Source: CAMDTE01 sp964504345
GTDB lineage: Bacteria; Bacteroidota; Bacteroidia; Flavobacteriales; Schleiferiaceae
NCBI GenBank assembly: GCA_964504345.1
Contig: CAZDDX010000002.1
Coordinates: 248,001 to 312,000, forward strand
DNA: 64,000 nucleotides
Reading direction: 5' to 3'
Numbering within the stretch: position 1 is the stretch's first letter; each line of letters begins with the position of its first letter. Shown here in pieces: positions 24,602 through 33,197 of this stretch. The notes below the pieces were generated by a model that worked only from the letters and a program-made list of their open reading frames with translations, searched no databases and had not been told where the DNA came from. The position numbers and the translations under genes were made by a program.

Positions 24602-27517
24602 TTAATCCAGCGTACGTTGAACTTCTACTTCCTTGAAACCTTCGATGACGTCGCCCACCTTGATGTCGTTGAAGTTCTTGATGTTCAGACCGCAATCAAA
24701 ACCTTTGGAGACTTCGCGAACGTCGTCCTTGAAGCGCTTGAGCGAACCCAATTCACCGGTGTAGATGACCACGCCGTCGCGGATGATGCGCACGCGGGTG
24801 TTTCGGTTGATCGTTCCGTCCATAACCATGCAGCCGGCAATGGTGCCCACCTTGCTGATTTTGAACGTTTCACGCACTTCAACAGTGCACGCAATCTCTT
24901 CCTTAACCTCCGGCGACAACATGCCGGACATCGCGTCGCGGATGTCGTTGATGGCGTCGTAAATGATGGAGTACAGACGGATTTCGATTTCTTCCTTCTC
25001 GGCCAGTTTGCGCGCGGTGGCAGACGGACGAACCTGGAAGCCCACGATGATGGCTTTGGAGGCGCTGGCCAACAAAACGTCGGACTCCGTCACCTGACCC
25101 ACCGCTTTGTGGATGATGTTGACCTGAATCTCTGGCGTGGAGAGGCGCTGAAGCGAATCGGACAAGGCCTCAATGGATCCGTCCACGTCGCCTTTCAAAA
25201 TGATGTTCAACTCCTGGAAATCGCCCACCGCCAAACGACGGCCGATCTCTTCCAAGGTGAGGCTCTTCTGGGAGCGCACGCTTTGTTCGCGACTCAACTG
25301 CTGGCGACGCTGCGCAATTTGCTTGGCTTCGCGCTCATCGTCCATGACGTTGAACGTGTCACCCGCTTGCGGGGCGCCGTCCAAGCCCAGGATGGAAACA
25401 GGAGCCGAAGGTCCCGCTTCGTCCACCTTTTGGCCGCGTTCGTCCATCATGGCGCGAACCTTGCCGGAAAACTGACCCACCAGCATGTAGTCGCCTACGC
25501 GGAGGGTTCCGTTTTGCACCAACAGCGTGGTCACGTAACCACGTCCTTTGTCCAAGGACGCTTCGATCACCGTACCCTTGGCCATACGCTTGGGATTGGC
25601 CTTGAGGTCCAGCAATTCTGCCTCCAGCAATACTTTATCCAGCAATTCCTTAACGTTCAGGCCGGTTTTGGCGGCAACGTCCATGGATTGGATTTTACCG
25701 CCCCAGTCTTCCACCAGCAAGTTCATGCCGGCCAACTGCTCCTTGATTTTCTCAGGATTCGCTGCAGGGCGATCTACTTTGTTGATGGCGAATACGATGG
25801 GAACACCGGCCGCTTGGGCGTGGCTGATGGCTTCCTTCGTTTGGGGCATGACGGCGTCGTCCGCAGCTACCACAATGATGGCGATGTCCGTTACCTGGGC
25901 ACCGCGGGCACGCATGGCGGTAAAGGCCTCGTGACCCGGCGTATCCAAGAACGTTATGTGCTGACCGCTTGGCAATTGTACACTGTACGCGCCAATATGC
26001 TGGGTGATTCCACCCGCTTCACCGGCAATGACGTTGGCCTTGCGGATGTAGTCCAAAAGCGAGGTTTTACCGTGGTCAACGTGACCCATCACCGTTACAA
26101 TTGGTGCGCGTGGCGACAAATCCTCCTCGGCATCCGTGTCTTCAGACAGGGATTCGTTGACTTCTTCGTCCAAAAAGTTCACCGAGAAACCAAACTCGTC
26201 GGCAACAATGGTCAAGGTCTCCTTATCCAGGCGCTGGTTCATGGTGACCATGATGCCCAACGACAGACAGGCCGAAATGATGGCCGTCACGGGGACGCTC
26301 ATCATGTTGGCAACCTCCATCACGGTAACGAATTCCGTTACCTTCAATACTTTGTCTTCTGCCGAACGCAGCTGCAGTTCGTTCATCACCTGGTCCCTGC
26401 GGTCCGCACGCTTGTCGCGACGGATTTTGGAGCCCTTGGATTTGCGGCCACCGGTGAGTTTTTCCAGCGTCTCGCGAATCTGCTTTTGGATTTGCTCGTC
26501 CGTCATCGCCGGCTTGGGCGCTGCGGGTTGTTTGTCCCGACGTCCGGGTCCTTGGCGCTGACCTTGCTGTCCGCCTACCGAGGCAGCACCGGTGGTGGTG
26601 CGTCCGGTTCCGGCGATGCCGGGTCCGCCCGCAGCCCCAGTCTTGATGCGGGCGCGCTTGCCTTTTTCACCACCGGCTCCCGGCTTGGTGGCCTTGGGAC
26701 GGTTGAACTGACTTAAATCAATGGTTTGTCCGGTCAATTTGGGACCGTCCAATTTTTGGTACTGCGTAGTATGGTGTACAGATCCCGCTGCCTCAGCTGA
26801 TGCCTCTTCTGGAGCAGACGCCTCCGCTGCTGCAACTGCATCCGAAGTGGGAGTTACTGCTGGAGTTCCTTCCACCACCGCGGGTGCTGATGGTGCCGCA
26901 GCCGCTGGCACTTCAGGAGCGGGAGCCTGTTTTGGTGCTTTTGGCTTCGGGGTTAAATCAATTTTTCCAGCAATCTTGGGGCCGGCCAGTGACGCGCGTC
27001 CGCGGATCACGTCGTCCTTCGGCTCCGCAGGAACAGCGGCGACTTCAACCGACTTGGGGGCTTCCTCCAAGGGGGCAGCAGAAACATCTGCTGCGGGTGC
27101 TGTTGCCGGAGCAACCGCCGCCACAGGTGCCGCGGGAGCAATCGGTTCGGAGGCAGGAGCCGCCGGGGCTACTGGTGCTGGAGCAGCAGGAGCTGCGGCA
27201 GCAGGAGCCGCGGTTGCGGGCTCCGCCGCTGGCGCTGTTTCGACAGGTGCTTTGGGCACCGCCGGAGCGGCAGCAGCCTGTTTCTCAGCCAACTGACTGG
27301 CCTTCTCCTCCCGCTTCTGCGAGATGATGGACTCGGCCTGGTCTTTGTGGCTCTTGTCCGACGCGAAGTTTCCAAGGAGCAGTGCATACTGCTCATCGGA
27401 GATCTTGGTATTCCGGTTCTTCTCGACCTCGTGGCCTTTAGACAACAGGAAATCCACGGCCGTATCCAGGCCGATGTTTAACTCGCTGAGGACTTTACTG
27501 ATGCGAATGCTGCTCAT
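24602..27517 (-). CDS. infB: Translation initiation factor IF-2
   Basis: IF-2 is the GTPase that brings initiator tRNA to the ribosome. The 971-residue protein has an N-terminal IF2_N helix domain, followed by a very Ala/Pro-rich linker (about residues 75-250) and Lys/Arg-rich segments. The G domain follows with VMGHVDHGKTSLLD, DTPGHEAF and NKVD. Domains II-IV and a terminal VEVQRTLD complete it. The long low-complexity linker is common in the phylum. It is the last gene of rimP-nusA-infB, 9 bp after nusA. Confidence 0.97.
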   Translation of the reverse strand: MSSIRISKVLSELNIGLDTAVDFLLSKGHEVEKNRNTKISDEQYALLLGNFASDKSHKDQAESIISQKREEKASQLAEKQAAAAPAVPKAPVETAPAAEPATAAPAAAAPAAPAPVAPAAPASEPIAPAAPVAAVAPATAPAADVSAAPLEEAPKSVEVAAVPAEPKDDVIRGRASLAGPKIAGKIDLTPKPKAPKQAPAPEVPAAAAPSAPAVVEGTPAVTPTSDAVAAAEASAPEEASAEAAGSVHHTTQYQKLDGPKLTGQTIDLSQFNRPKATKPGAGGEKGKRARIKTGAAGGPGIAGTGRTTTGAASVGGQQGQRQGPGRRDKQPAAPKPAMTDEQIQKQIRETLEKLTGGRKSKGSKIRRDKRADRRDQVMNELQLRSAEDKVLKVTEFVTVMEVANMMSVPVTAIISACLSLGIMVTMNQRLDKETLTIVADEFGFSVNFLDEEVNESLSEDTDAEEDLSPRAPIVTVMGHVDHGKTSLLDYIRKANVIAGEAGGITQHIGAYSVQLPSGQHITFLDTPGHEAFTAMRARGAQVTDIAIIVVAADDAVMPQTKEAISHAQAAGVPIVFAINKVDRPAANPEKIKEQLAGMNLLVEDWGGKIQSMDVAAKTGLNVKELLDKVLLEAELLDLKANPKRMAKGTVIEASLDKGRGYVTTLLVQNGTLRVGDYMLVGQFSGKVRAMMDERGQKVDEAGPSAPVSILGLDGAPQAGDTFNVMDDEREAKQIAQRRQQLSREQSVRSQKSLTLEEIGRRLAVGDFQELNIILKGDVDGSIEALSDSLQRLSTPEIQVNIIHKAVGQVTESDVLLASASKAIIVGFQVRPSATARKLAEKEEIEIRLYSIIYDAINDIRDAMSGMLSPEVKEEIACTVEVRETFKISKVGTIAGCMVMDGTINRNTRVRIIRDGVVIYTGELGSLKRFKDDVREVSKGFDCGLNIKNFNDIKVGDVIEGFKEVEVQRTLD

Positions 27518-27526
27518 GCTGGGAAA

Positions 27527-28768
27527 TTAATCTTCAAATTCGGCTTGTAAGATGGCGCGTACTTCCTGAATCGTTTCCTCTTCCAAGTCGGTACGGTTCA
27601 CCAAATCTTCCACGCTCATGTTGAGGACGTCGCGAGCCGTATCGCAGCCCACGGACTGCAACGCCTCGATTACCCACTCCTCGATTTCGTCGGTGAAATC
27701 TGTTAGGGCAACGTCTTCTTCTTGGGCTACATCGTCGCGGTACACGTCGATTTCGTAACCCGTCAAACGGCTGGCCAACTTGATGTTGAAGCCGCTGCGG
27801 CCAATGGCCAAGCTCACTTGGTCTGGCTTGAGGTACACCTCCACACGGTTGGTGTCCTCGTGCACCACCATGTTGGTGATTTTGGCGGGAGCCAGGGCAC
27901 GCTGAATGAACAACTGCTGGTTGGTGGTGAAGTTGATCACGTCGATGTTCTCGCTGCGCAGTTCGCGGACGATGCCGTGAATGCGGGATCCTTTCATGCC
28001 CACGCAGGCACCTACTGGATCGATGCGGTCGTCGTAGGATTCCACGGCAACTTTTGCTTTCTCACCGGGGATGCGGACCACCTTGCGGACGGTGATGATG
28101 CCGTCAAACACTTCGGGGATTTCCGTTTCAAACAATTTCGCCAAGAACAATTCGTCCGTACGGCTCAACAAAATGAACGGCTTGGTGCCTTTGATTTCCA
28201 CCTTTTTAACCACGGCGCGAACGGTGTCTCCCTTGCGGAAAAAGTCTTTCTCCGGGATCATCTCGTTCTTGGGAAGGATCAACTCGTTTTGGTTGTCGTC
28301 GTAGATGATGATTTCGCGGTGGCGCACGTGGTGCACTTCTCCGGAAATAATCTCACCTTCCATGCCTTTGTAGCGCTTGTACAACTCCTCAGAATCGTGC
28401 TCTTGAACGCGCAGCATGAGGGTTTGACGGAACGCCAAAACAAAGCGACGACCCAGTTGCTCGAGTTTGATTTCTTCCGAAACCTCCTCGCCCACTTCAA
28501 AGTCGGGCTCAATTTTCAACGCAGCGCTCAAGGCGATCTGCGTGTTTTCATCTTCAACGGCATCGTCTTCAACGATGATGCGGTTGCGCCAGATTTCCAA
28601 ATCGCCTTTGTCCGGATTGACAATCACGTCGAAGTTGTCGTCCGCTCCATACTTCTTTTTGAGCTGGGTACGGAAAGCGTCCTCGATGAACGACATCAAG
28701 GTTACGCGATCGATGTTCTTTTCTTCCTTGAACTCGCCGAAGGATTCAATAATGGCCAGGTGTTCCAT
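27527..28768 (-). CDS. nusA: Transcription termination/antitermination protein NusA
   Basis: NusA binds RNA polymerase and nascent RNA, modulating pausing, termination and antitermination. The 413-residue protein shows the N-terminal polymerase-binding domain, an S1 domain (VHHVRHREIIIYD region) and tandem KH domains. The KH signatures are VGACVGMKGSRIHGIV and LAIGRSGFNIKLASRL. A short helix-hairpin C-terminal domain follows. It is in the conserved order rimP-nusA-infB and starts 14 bp after rimP ends. Confidence 0.96.
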   Translation of the reverse strand: MEHLAIIESFGEFKEEKNIDRVTLMSFIEDAFRTQLKKKYGADDNFDVIVNPDKGDLEIWRNRIIVEDDAVEDENTQIALSAALKIEPDFEVGEEVSEEIKLEQLGRRFVLAFRQTLMLRVQEHDSEELYKRYKGMEGEIISGEVHHVRHREIIIYDDNQNELILPKNEMIPEKDFFRKGDTVRAVVKKVEIKGTKPFILLSRTDELFLAKLFETEIPEVFDGIITVRKVVRIPGEKAKVAVESYDDRIDPVGACVGMKGSRIHGIVRELRSENIDVINFTTNQQLFIQRALAPAKITNMVVHEDTNRVEVYLKPDQVSLAIGRSGFNIKLASRLTGYEIDVYRDDVAQEEDVALTDFTDEIEEWVIEALQSVGCDTARDVLNMSVEDLVNRTDLEEETIQEVRAILQAEFED

Positions 28769-28782
28769 GGTCCCGAGTTTGC

Positions 28783-29250
28783 TTAAAACTTGAATTCTAA
28801 AACCGTTTCTACTACTTCCGAAAGAGGCAGAGCAATGCGCTCCACCGCGTCCATTTTTCCTTTGCCGATGGTCTTGGGCACGCGAACTTCACGCGTCAAA
28901 ACCAACTGCTCCCCGTCGTATTCCGCCAGGGTTCCTTGCTCCACTCGCCCACCCTGTGCGGTCACTTTCACGGTGCGCCCAATGGCCTTGCGGTACTGGG
29001 ATTCCACCTTGAACGGACTGAACATTCCGGGAGAGGATACTTCAATGCTGTACTGTTCTGAATCGTCGCCCAGTGCAGATTCCACCGCGCGGTTGATCAT
29101 TTTCAACGATTGGATGGAAATGTGCCCAACTTCCAAATCTGTGTAGACCTGAATACGCCCATCCGTGGAAAGATGTAAATCCACCAGAAAGGCGTTTTGG
29201 GAAGCCAAAGCATCCGCAACAATTGGTCGTAAGTCGTTGATTGTGAGCAT
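28783..29250 (-). CDS. rimP: Ribosome maturation factor RimP
   Basis: RimP assists 30S subunit maturation. The 155-residue protein carries the N-terminal alpha/beta domain (LVDLHLSTDGRIQVYTDLE), the YSIEVSSPGMFSPF motif typical of the family and the SH3-like C-terminal domain (VKVTAQGGRVEQGTL). It heads the rimP-nusA-infB operon. Upstream, between this gene and carbonic anhydrase, are a -7 box and a hairpin that also serves as the carbonic anhydrase terminator. Confidence 0.95.
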   Translation of the reverse strand: MLTINDLRPIVADALASQNAFLVDLHLSTDGRIQVYTDLEVGHISIQSLKMINRAVESALGDDSEQYSIEVSSPGMFSPFKVESQYRKAIGRTVKVTAQGGRVEQGTLAEYDGEQLVLTREVRVPKTIGKGKMDAVERIALPLSEVVETVLEFKF

Positions 29251-29267
29251 AAATCAAAATGTATTAG

Positions 29268-29294
29268 AACAAAAGAGGGGACTGATGTCCCCTC
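29268..29294 (-). terminator. Hairpin terminator between carbonic anhydrase and rimP
   Basis: A perfect 8-bp stem (GAGGGGAC / GTCCCCTC) with a 4-base loop is followed on the minus strand by TTTTGTT. It lies 43 bp past the carbonic anhydrase stop and 25 bp before the rimP ATG, downstream of the candidate rimP promoter. Confidence 0.75.
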
Positions 29295-29314
29295 CTCCGC
29301 CGCTTAATACGCTG

Positions 29315-29322
29315 CAAATATA
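29315..29322 (-). promoter_or_regulatory. -7 box upstream of rimP
   Basis: The minus strand reads TATATTTG, a perfect TAnnTTTG, 64 bases before the rimP ATG. A transcript starting just downstream would have to pass the terminator-like hairpin before reaching rimP. Confidence 0.45.
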
Positions 29323-29336
29323 CGGATTTTCCTCAA

Positions 29337-29966
29337 TTACTCGTGGAATTCGTACAACGGATCAATTCGGGTGCCGGCCGGCAAGTCGCAAACGGTTTTG
29401 ATGAGGCCGTCGGACAAACCGTAGACCCAGCCGTGAAGATGAGGTCCTTGGCGTTCTTTCCACGCCTTTTGAACGATGCTGGTCTTGGCCAAATTCATGA
29501 CTTGTTCCTGGACGTTCAACTCCACCATGCGGTCCACCCGTGCGTCCTCGTCTGCTATGGCCTCCACTTCATCCGCGTGGAACCGGTGCACGTCCTTGAT
29601 GTTGCGCAGCCATTTGTTGATGATGCCGAAGGACTTGTTGGTCAACGAGGCCTTTACACCTCCGCAGCCGTAGTGTCCGCAGACAATGATGTGTTCCACT
29701 TTCAAATGGTGAACGGCATATTCCAACACGGTGAGCAGATTCAAATCCGTGTGCACCACCATGTTGGCAACGTTGCGGTGCACGAAAATTTCCCCAGGCT
29801 CCGTGCCGGTGATTTCATTGGCCGGAACCCGGCTGTCCGAGCAACCGATCCAGAGAAACTTCGGTGTTTGAATAGTCTCTAAACGCTTGAAGAATTGGGG
29901 ATCATCTTCTATGCGCTCTTTGGCCCAGGCCTTGTTGGCCATGAGGAGTTGGTCGATGGGGTTCAT
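29337..29966 (-). CDS. can: Beta-class carbonic anhydrase
   Basis: This enzyme interconverts CO2 and bicarbonate. The 209-residue protein has the zinc ligands in order: Cys in IGCSDSRVPAN (with the Asp-Arg dyad) near residue 42, then His and Cys in CGHYGCGGVKA near residue 100. The family segment FVHRNVANMV is also present. Its ATG overlaps the stop of the upstream SulP transporter by four bases, so the two are translationally coupled and probably act together in bicarbonate handling. Confidence 0.96.
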   Translation of the reverse strand: MNPIDQLLMANKAWAKERIEDDPQFFKRLETIQTPKFLWIGCSDSRVPANEITGTEPGEIFVHRNVANMVVHTDLNLLTVLEYAVHHLKVEHIIVCGHYGCGGVKASLTNKSFGIINKWLRNIKDVHRFHADEVEAIADEDARVDRMVELNVQEQVMNLAKTSIVQKAWKERQGPHLHGWVYGLSDGLIKTVCDLPAGTRIDPLYEFHE

Positions 29967-31510
29967 GCGGTTGGATTTGGGTTCTGAAAATCGCTGTAGC
30001 GATCAAATTCTTTGGATTGCATTGGGTTTTTCTTGCACACAACGCGAACATTCCGCAGGTGCGCATGGGCGCAGTAGTCCAGGATAACTTCTTCTACGTC
30101 GGGGTCCATGTAGTCTGCATGAGACAAGTCAATCAGCAATTCGGAACCTCGGGGAATGGCTTCCAGAGCGCGTTTGATGCCTCCCTTGTTGAGGAAGGAA
30201 ACGTTGCGTCGGAGGCGGAAAAGAACCCGATTGTCCTCCCGGACTTCGGTGTAGGTGGCGTGGAAGGCATTGTACGCAATGAAAAAGACGGACACCACCA
30301 GGCCTACCGCAATTCCTACCAGCAGGTCGGATAGTAAAATGGCGAGCACGGTGAGGAGGAACGGAATCCACTGCCCTCGGCCGCGCACGACGGCGGAGCG
30401 AAGAATGTTTGGGTGCGCCAATTTGTACCCGGTGAAGATCAAAATGGCTGCCAAACTGGCTTTTGGGATGGCGTTGAGGAGGTCACTGGCGAGCAAAACG
30501 GCCAGAGCCAAGACCACTCCGTGGAGGATGGTGCTGGCCTTGGATTGGGCCCCGCTCTGGGCGTTCACGCTCGAACGAACCACCACCGAGGTCACCGGAA
30601 GTCCCCCAATGAGCCCGGACAGGGCGTTGCCGGCACCTTGGGCCATCAACTCGCGGTTGGTGGGCGTTACCCGTTTGAGCGGATCCAACTTGTCCGCTGC
30701 TTCGATGGACAGCAAGGACTCCAAACTGGCCACCAAGGCAATGGTGATGGCCACGGTCCAAACCAATTTATTCTGAATGCCGCTCCAGTCCGGGGTAATC
30801 CAGCTGTTGAAGCCGTCCCCTAGCTCCACGCGGTGCACCGCAGTCAGCACCCAATCCGGACCCAACCCCTCCAAAAGGAAGGAAAGTCCGATGCCGGCGA
30901 GTACGGCGACGAGGGCCGCCGGGAAAATTCGACCCACGGACGTTTTAGCCCATCCTATTTTATCCCCCAGAACCAAGAGAGTCAGCGAAAGGGCACCGAC
31001 TGCCGCGGCGGCAGGCGTAATGCGCCAGAGTGCGTGGTACAAACCGGTAAAGGTGTTCTCGTGGGTGGGTTGCGCAAAATTTTCGTCCCCCATGAAGTCC
31101 ACGTCGTAGCCCACCAAGTGCGGGATTTGCTTCATGATCAAGATGATCCCAATGGCCGCCATCATTCCTTTGATCACGGTGTTGGGAACGTAGTGCCCGA
31201 CGGTTCCCAGTTTGGCCAAGCCAAAGAGCAGTTGAAAAAGTCCCGCCAATACGACCGCGGTAAGAAAGAGCGGAAACGATCCGAGGTCGGAAATCGCCGT
31301 CAATACGATGGACGTCAGGCCCGCAGCAGGGCCGGAAACGCTGATGGGCGAGCCGCTCAGCGCACCCACCACAACCCCGCCAACTACGCCGGCAATGACG
31401 CCGGCCATGGGGGGAGCTCCGGACCCCAGCGCAATGCCCAAACACAGGGGCAAGGCCACCAGGAAAACAACCACCGAAGCAGGTAAATCGTTCTGTAACA
31501 AAGATTTCAT
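29963..31510 (-). CDS. SulP family anion transporter with STAS domain
   Basis: This is a 515-residue inner-membrane transporter (SLC26/SulP) with about 10-14 helices. Early family features are VVFLVALPLCLGIALGSGAPP and SGPAAGLTSIVLTAI. A C-terminal STAS domain follows from about residue 430 (LRRNVSFLNKGGI, LLIDLSHADYMD). Because it is fused by overlap to a carbonic anhydrase gene, bicarbonate is the most likely substrate, though sulfate cannot be ruled out. ATG at 31510 (MKSLLQNDLP) is chosen; the longer frame would extend into the divergent gene's promoter. Confidence 0.92.
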   Translation of the reverse strand: MKSLLQNDLPASVVVFLVALPLCLGIALGSGAPPMAGVIAGVVGGVVVGALSGSPISVSGPAAGLTSIVLTAISDLGSFPLFLTAVVLAGLFQLLFGLAKLGTVGHYVPNTVIKGMMAAIGIILIMKQIPHLVGYDVDFMGDENFAQPTHENTFTGLYHALWRITPAAAAVGALSLTLLVLGDKIGWAKTSVGRIFPAALVAVLAGIGLSFLLEGLGPDWVLTAVHRVELGDGFNSWITPDWSGIQNKLVWTVAITIALVASLESLLSIEAADKLDPLKRVTPTNRELMAQGAGNALSGLIGGLPVTSVVVRSSVNAQSGAQSKASTILHGVVLALAVLLASDLLNAIPKASLAAILIFTGYKLAHPNILRSAVVRGRGQWIPFLLTVLAILLSDLLVGIAVGLVVSVFFIAYNAFHATYTEVREDNRVLFRLRRNVSFLNKGGIKRALEAIPRGSELLIDLSHADYMDPDVEEVILDYCAHAHLRNVRVVCKKNPMQSKEFDRYSDFQNPNPTA

Positions 31511-31598
31511 TCGGATTATAACAGGGGATTGGTTGAAGATTGGTACCTTGCAAGGTAGTAGAAAGCCCCGAACGAACGGGCGCTTCAAACGCTTAAGA

Positions 31599-32642
31599 AT
31601 GCCCGAAAACGAAGAATTAGTACCCGGAAACGAGGGTAGCGCCGAGCGCACCCCAACTGCCGAAAGCAGTTCCGAACAAAAACCGTCCCGCGGTCGCGGA
31701 CGTGCCTCCAGCCCCGCGAAAACCAGCGATGGAGAAGTTCAAGATGCACAAGATCAAACTGTTGCAAGCGAAGATCGCCCCAAGCGGCCGTCCGGCCGGG
31801 GTCCTAAAAAGCCCGTTGCTGCGGAAGAAAACAGCGCGGATTCTCAGGCAAGCTCTGAAGAGCGCGCGGAGCGCACGTCGCCTGCCGCAGAATCCACCGA
31901 CACCCCAGCTGAAGGAGACGGCTCTGGGTCGGAAGAAGCACGTCCCAAGCGCAAAAAACGCAAAAAGAAGAAGCGTCCCGTAGGCGACGGCACCCCGGAA
32001 TGGGAAGATATTGCCGGCGAAGACGGGAGCGATGCGGAGCGCCGCGGACCTCGTGGGTTGAATGATTTTTCGCGCCAACGCGACGGTGCGCGACCTGAGG
32101 GGCGCGACGGACGCGGGAACGACAACCGCAACAACAACGCGCGTAACGCCGACGGACGCAACAACAACCGCAACAACGACCGCAACAACGGTCGGAACAA
32201 CAACGACCGCAACCAGAACAACCGCCGGGGTACGGACAACCGCCCCATTGGTGCGCAGCCCAAGAAGAAGAAAGCCGGACTTTGGCCCGCGCTCAGCTTC
32301 GCCTTGCGCGGTGTAGCCCTGGGTTTTGCCCGGGAAGTGCACATCGCCATTCACTTTGCAGCGGCGCTCCTGGCGCTGGCAGCAGCGTGGTGGCTGAACA
32401 TTCCCGCGGCAGAAACCGCTTTGGTGGTCTTGGCCATTGGCGGCGTACTGGCGGCTGAATACCTGAATTCCGCGCTGGAGACGCTGGCCGACGTGGTGCA
32501 CCCCCGTCCCAACGGAGGAATTGCCAAGGCGAAGGACATCGCTGCCGGCGGTGTGCTGTTGGCAACATTAGCTGCTGTGGGCGTTGGTTTGCTGGTCTTT
32601 GGACCGGCGTTCCTGGCCTGGGCGCAAGGACTTATGGGGTAA
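31599..32642 (+). CDS. Diacylglycerol/undecaprenol kinase with long disordered N-terminal extension
   Basis: Residues about 225-347 form a complete DgkA-type integral membrane kinase: the AREVHIAIHFA segment, the catalytic EYLNSALETLADVV motif and KAKDIAAGGVLL, with three hydrophobic helices. Such enzymes phosphorylate diacylglycerol or undecaprenol. Residues 1-224 are an unusual hydrophilic extension: acidic/Ser-rich first, then a KRKKRKKKKR patch, then an Asn/Arg/Asp-rich stretch encoded by near-repetitive AAC/CGC triplets. Ordinary family members have about 120 residues. The frame is continuous and no separate start is evident before the kinase. Confidence 0.85.
   Translation: MPENEELVPGNEGSAERTPTAESSSEQKPSRGRGRASSPAKTSDGEVQDAQDQTVASEDRPKRPSGRGPKKPVAAEENSADSQASSEERAERTSPAAESTDTPAEGDGSGSEEARPKRKKRKKKKRPVGDGTPEWEDIAGEDGSDAERRGPRGLNDFSRQRDGARPEGRDGRGNDNRNNNARNADGRNNNRNNDRNNGRNNNDRNQNNRRGTDNRPIGAQPKKKKAGLWPALSFALRGVALGFAREVHIAIHFAAALLALAAAWWLNIPAAETALVVLAIGGVLAAEYLNSALETLADVVHPRPNGGIAKAKDIAAGGVLLATLAAVGVGLLVFGPAFLAWAQGLMG
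32115..32230 (+). repeat. Asn/Arg triplet-rich low-complexity coding stretch
   Basis: This segment is dominated by AAC and CGC/CGG/CGT codons, with units like CGCAACAACGAC recurring. It encodes the Asn/Arg/Asp-rich part of the kinase extension. It probably changes length by slippage and recombination. Confidence 0.7.
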
Positions 32643-32748
32643 CCCGCTGCCGCTCTAAAGAGTCGACGGGTATTCAGTTGCTCGTGCATTCGTGAAATTT
32701 TCAAATTCCACGATAATCTGTATATTTGCAACCCCGAATCGGGAAGAT

Positions 32749-32820
32749 TGCCCCATCGTCTAATTGGCAGGACAGCAGATTTTGGTTCTGTACGTCTAGG
32801 TTCGAGTCCTAGTGGGGCAA
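32749..32820 (+). tRNA. tRNA-Gln (anticodon TTG)
   Basis: This is a full cloverleaf. The acceptor stem is TGCCCCA/TGGGGCA with discriminator A. The anticodon stem is GCAGA/TCTGT with loop TTTTGGT, giving anticodon TTG (reads CAA). The T-arm contains GGTTCGAGTCC. No CCA is encoded. Its last 12 bases plus the downstream terminator are duplicated 1,862 bp away. Confidence 0.95.
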
Positions 32821-32867
32821 CTCTAATTAACCCTAACATTCTGTTTATCAGTTTGTTAGGGTTTTTT
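32809..32867 (+). repeat. Left copy of 59-bp direct repeat (candidate attL)
   Basis: It runs from the last bases of the tRNA-Gln gene through the downstream terminator hairpin. It is identical to 34671-34729 except for one base (G at 32851, A at 34713). Direct repeats of a tRNA 3' end flanking atypical DNA are the usual trace of site-specific integration. Confidence 0.8.
32829..32867 (+). terminator. Terminator after tRNA-Gln
   Basis: A 10-bp stem (AACCCTAACA / TGTTAGGGTT) with a 15-base loop and a terminal T-run lies directly after the tRNA gene. It is part of the 59-bp direct repeat. Confidence 0.8.
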
Positions 32868-32887
32868 GTTGCAACTAATGTTGCAAC
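32868..32887. repeat. Duplicated self-complementary octamer GTTGCAAC
   Basis: GTTGCAAC-TAAT-GTTGCAAC begins one base after the left direct repeat. Each octamer is its own reverse complement, so the pair can be read as two adjacent protein-binding sites or as a hairpin. It is absent from the right repeat. It could be a recombinase arm site, but this is not proven. Confidence 0.45.
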
Positions 32888-33197
32888 TTTTCAGCACGAT
32901 TTTCGGCAGTACTGTTGAACTCAGGTGGGAGAATGGACTCTTTATTCCCCTTGTGCTGTTGGTGTTTTGAATCGGTCGGACTTCTCCGAACTTGAGGGTT
33001 TCCTTGGCTGACCCATATGAATATGACAACAACTGATCCCATCAAGGAACCACAAAATGCAAATCAAAATGTCCAATACAAATTGAATAATTCTTAATAA
33101 CGAATCCGGATACTTAAAACATTATCTTAGTAATACATAATTCCCGGTTTGGAAATGGGAAACATTACAATTTGACCGAACCTAGGCACAAGAAACA

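Larger units (their letters stand above)
32821..33197. other. 377-bp gene-free stretch inside the islet
   Basis: It contains the rest of the left direct repeat with the terminator, then two copies of the self-complementary octamer GTTGCAAC separated by TAAT (32868-32887). The remainder is A/T-rich DNA with no open frame of interest up to the propeller gene. No certain promoter was recognised. Confidence 0.6.

Noticed and set aside
24617..26716. 699-codon open frame antisense to infB
   Set aside because: infB on the other strand has all IF-2 motifs. The antisense frame reflects codon bias in GC-rich DNA and has no family signature.
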